Shown here: piece after piece, positions 23,733 to 24,287 of the stretch
Layout: every line of letters starts with the position of its first letter
Position numbering within the stretch: position 1 is the stretch's first letter
Origin: a virus
DNA length: 24,287 nucleotides
Reading direction: 5' to 3' (one strand)
IMG/VR virus record: IMGVR_UViG_3300006990_000154
Span: 1 to 24,287 of that record
Position numbers and translations under genes: made by a program
The notes under the pieces: generated by a model
Seen by the model: only the letters and a program-made list of their open reading frames with translations
Database searches by the model: none
What the model was told of the DNA's origin: nothing

Positions 23733-24287
23733 ATGCCAAAATATAAATTAGCAAGCGGAGAAGTAGTTGATACTAAAGATTATACTGAAAATCAACTTAC
23801 TTACTTTAAATATAAAAATCCTGATGCAAGCATTGTAGAGGATTTTCAAAACGGGGTTGTGGAGACGGATGCGTCTGTAACTCCAGGAATAAACGTAGCG
23901 TCCGACAATGGGGTTTCCAGTTCGGGAGATGGTTCATTGGATTTAGTATCAAATCTTAAAGGTGTTAAATTTGATAACGAAACAAACACATATGTAGAAG
24001 GAAGTGATTACGAAGATTTATTTCAGCAAGATGAAAAAGAAGGTGTTAAGGCTTTACAGGAGCTTTATAAAAATTCGGGTTTAAATTTTGAAGAATCTAA
24101 TTTTCAAACAGATTATATTACGGATAGTCCCGCCCAGGTTTTTAACATGTTCGATGTTGTCAAGGTTACCATACCCGGCGTAGATGATTCTGTAAAACTA
24201 CAATTTGATACTACTGATCCTGGAGCTTGGAAAAGTAACTTGAATATTTTAGAAAAATTTACAAAAAAGCACGAAAAGTTTTTACAA
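23733..24287 (+). CDS. N-terminal part of a large internal virion protein (cut by window end)
   Basis: The reading frame from ATG 23733 stays open for 185 codons to the window edge. It starts MPKYKLASGEVVDTKDYTEN, then NPDASIVEDFQNGVVETDAS at about 29-48 and VTPGIN. I recall this small N-terminal domain (Y-x-L-x-x-G-x-V-V-D ... NPDA...EDFQ-x-G...TDA-x-V-TP) from very large virion proteins of marine phages, which often carry enzymatic domains such as lytic transglycosylases farther on. The rest of the visible part is acidic and mixed helix/strand. The start lies 2 bases after the previous stop. Product size and enzymatic content cannot be judged here. Confidence 0.7.
   Translation, partial: MPKYKLASGEVVDTKDYTENQLTYFKYKNPDASIVEDFQNGVVETDASVTPGINVASDNGVSSSGDGSLDLVSNLKGVKFDNETNTYVEGSDYEDLFQQDEKEGVKALQELYKNSGLNFEESNFQTDYITDSPAQVFNMFDVVKVTIPGVDDSVKLQFDTTDPGAWKSNLNILEKFTKKHEKFLQ

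Noticed and set aside
1-24287. Stop-codon recoding (TAG reassigned), as in some Bacteroidota phages
   Set aside because: All genes have full-length frames without internal TAG, and TAG ends three frames (2856, 11199, 23730) at sensible places close to the next start or a hairpin, so no recoding is needed.

Overview
The window is one uninterrupted, single-strand (+) run of phage genes from a tailed, short-tailed (podovirus-like) bacteriophage. In order it holds accessory and lysis-type small genes, a candidate small terminase, the large terminase, portal, scaffold, major capsid protein, connector proteins, a giant tail-hub protein, a beta-rich tail protein, and then internal virion (ejection) proteins. 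There is no tape measure, sheath or tail-tube gene, and the connector, hub and ejection-protein order is what a short-tailed virion would show. I see no integrase, repressor, tRNA, rRNA, CRISPR array, IS element or minus-strand gene. No stretch over 300 bases lacks a gene; the longest gap is about 82 bases.

The host is probably a member of the Bacteroidota, and the phage probably marine or aquatic and uncultured. The DNA is AT-rich. Most starts lack a GGAGG-type Shine-Dalgarno and instead follow A/T-rich leaders, as in Bacteroidota. The C-terminal domain of the 600-residue tail protein looks like the fibronectin-III-like repeats of Bacteroidota surface proteins. Several small proteins are of types I recognise from marine metagenomic phages. 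This assignment is inference; no database was searched.

Layout: 2-85 is the 3' end of a truncated gene. 85-2187 holds five small genes: an HExxH protein, two proteins with SPxK motifs (one carrying an EF-hand-like loop), a basic FCARM-motif protein and a 46-residue CGC protein. 2184-3642 holds a holin, a coiled-coil protein, a conserved small protein and a GroES-like protein. 3596-6081 is packaging (TerS candidate, TerL). 6085-11199 is the head (portal, scaffold, capsid). 11282-13834 holds an unknown protein and two connector-type proteins. 13836-21770 is the tail. 21804 to the end holds internal virion proteins, the last cut by the window edge.

Many genes up to terL overlap by TAATG or ATGA junctions, suggesting translational coupling. 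The head-to-tail part has small gaps, two of which (after the capsid gene and after the next gene) carry 17-bp RNA hairpins. These probably tune expression around the very highly expressed capsid gene. The most interesting points are these paired hairpins, the two-barrel GroES-like protein beside the packaging genes, the HExxH miniature protein, the shared SPxK motif, the hub protein with cadherin-like domains fused to its C-terminus, and the composition shift inside terL.
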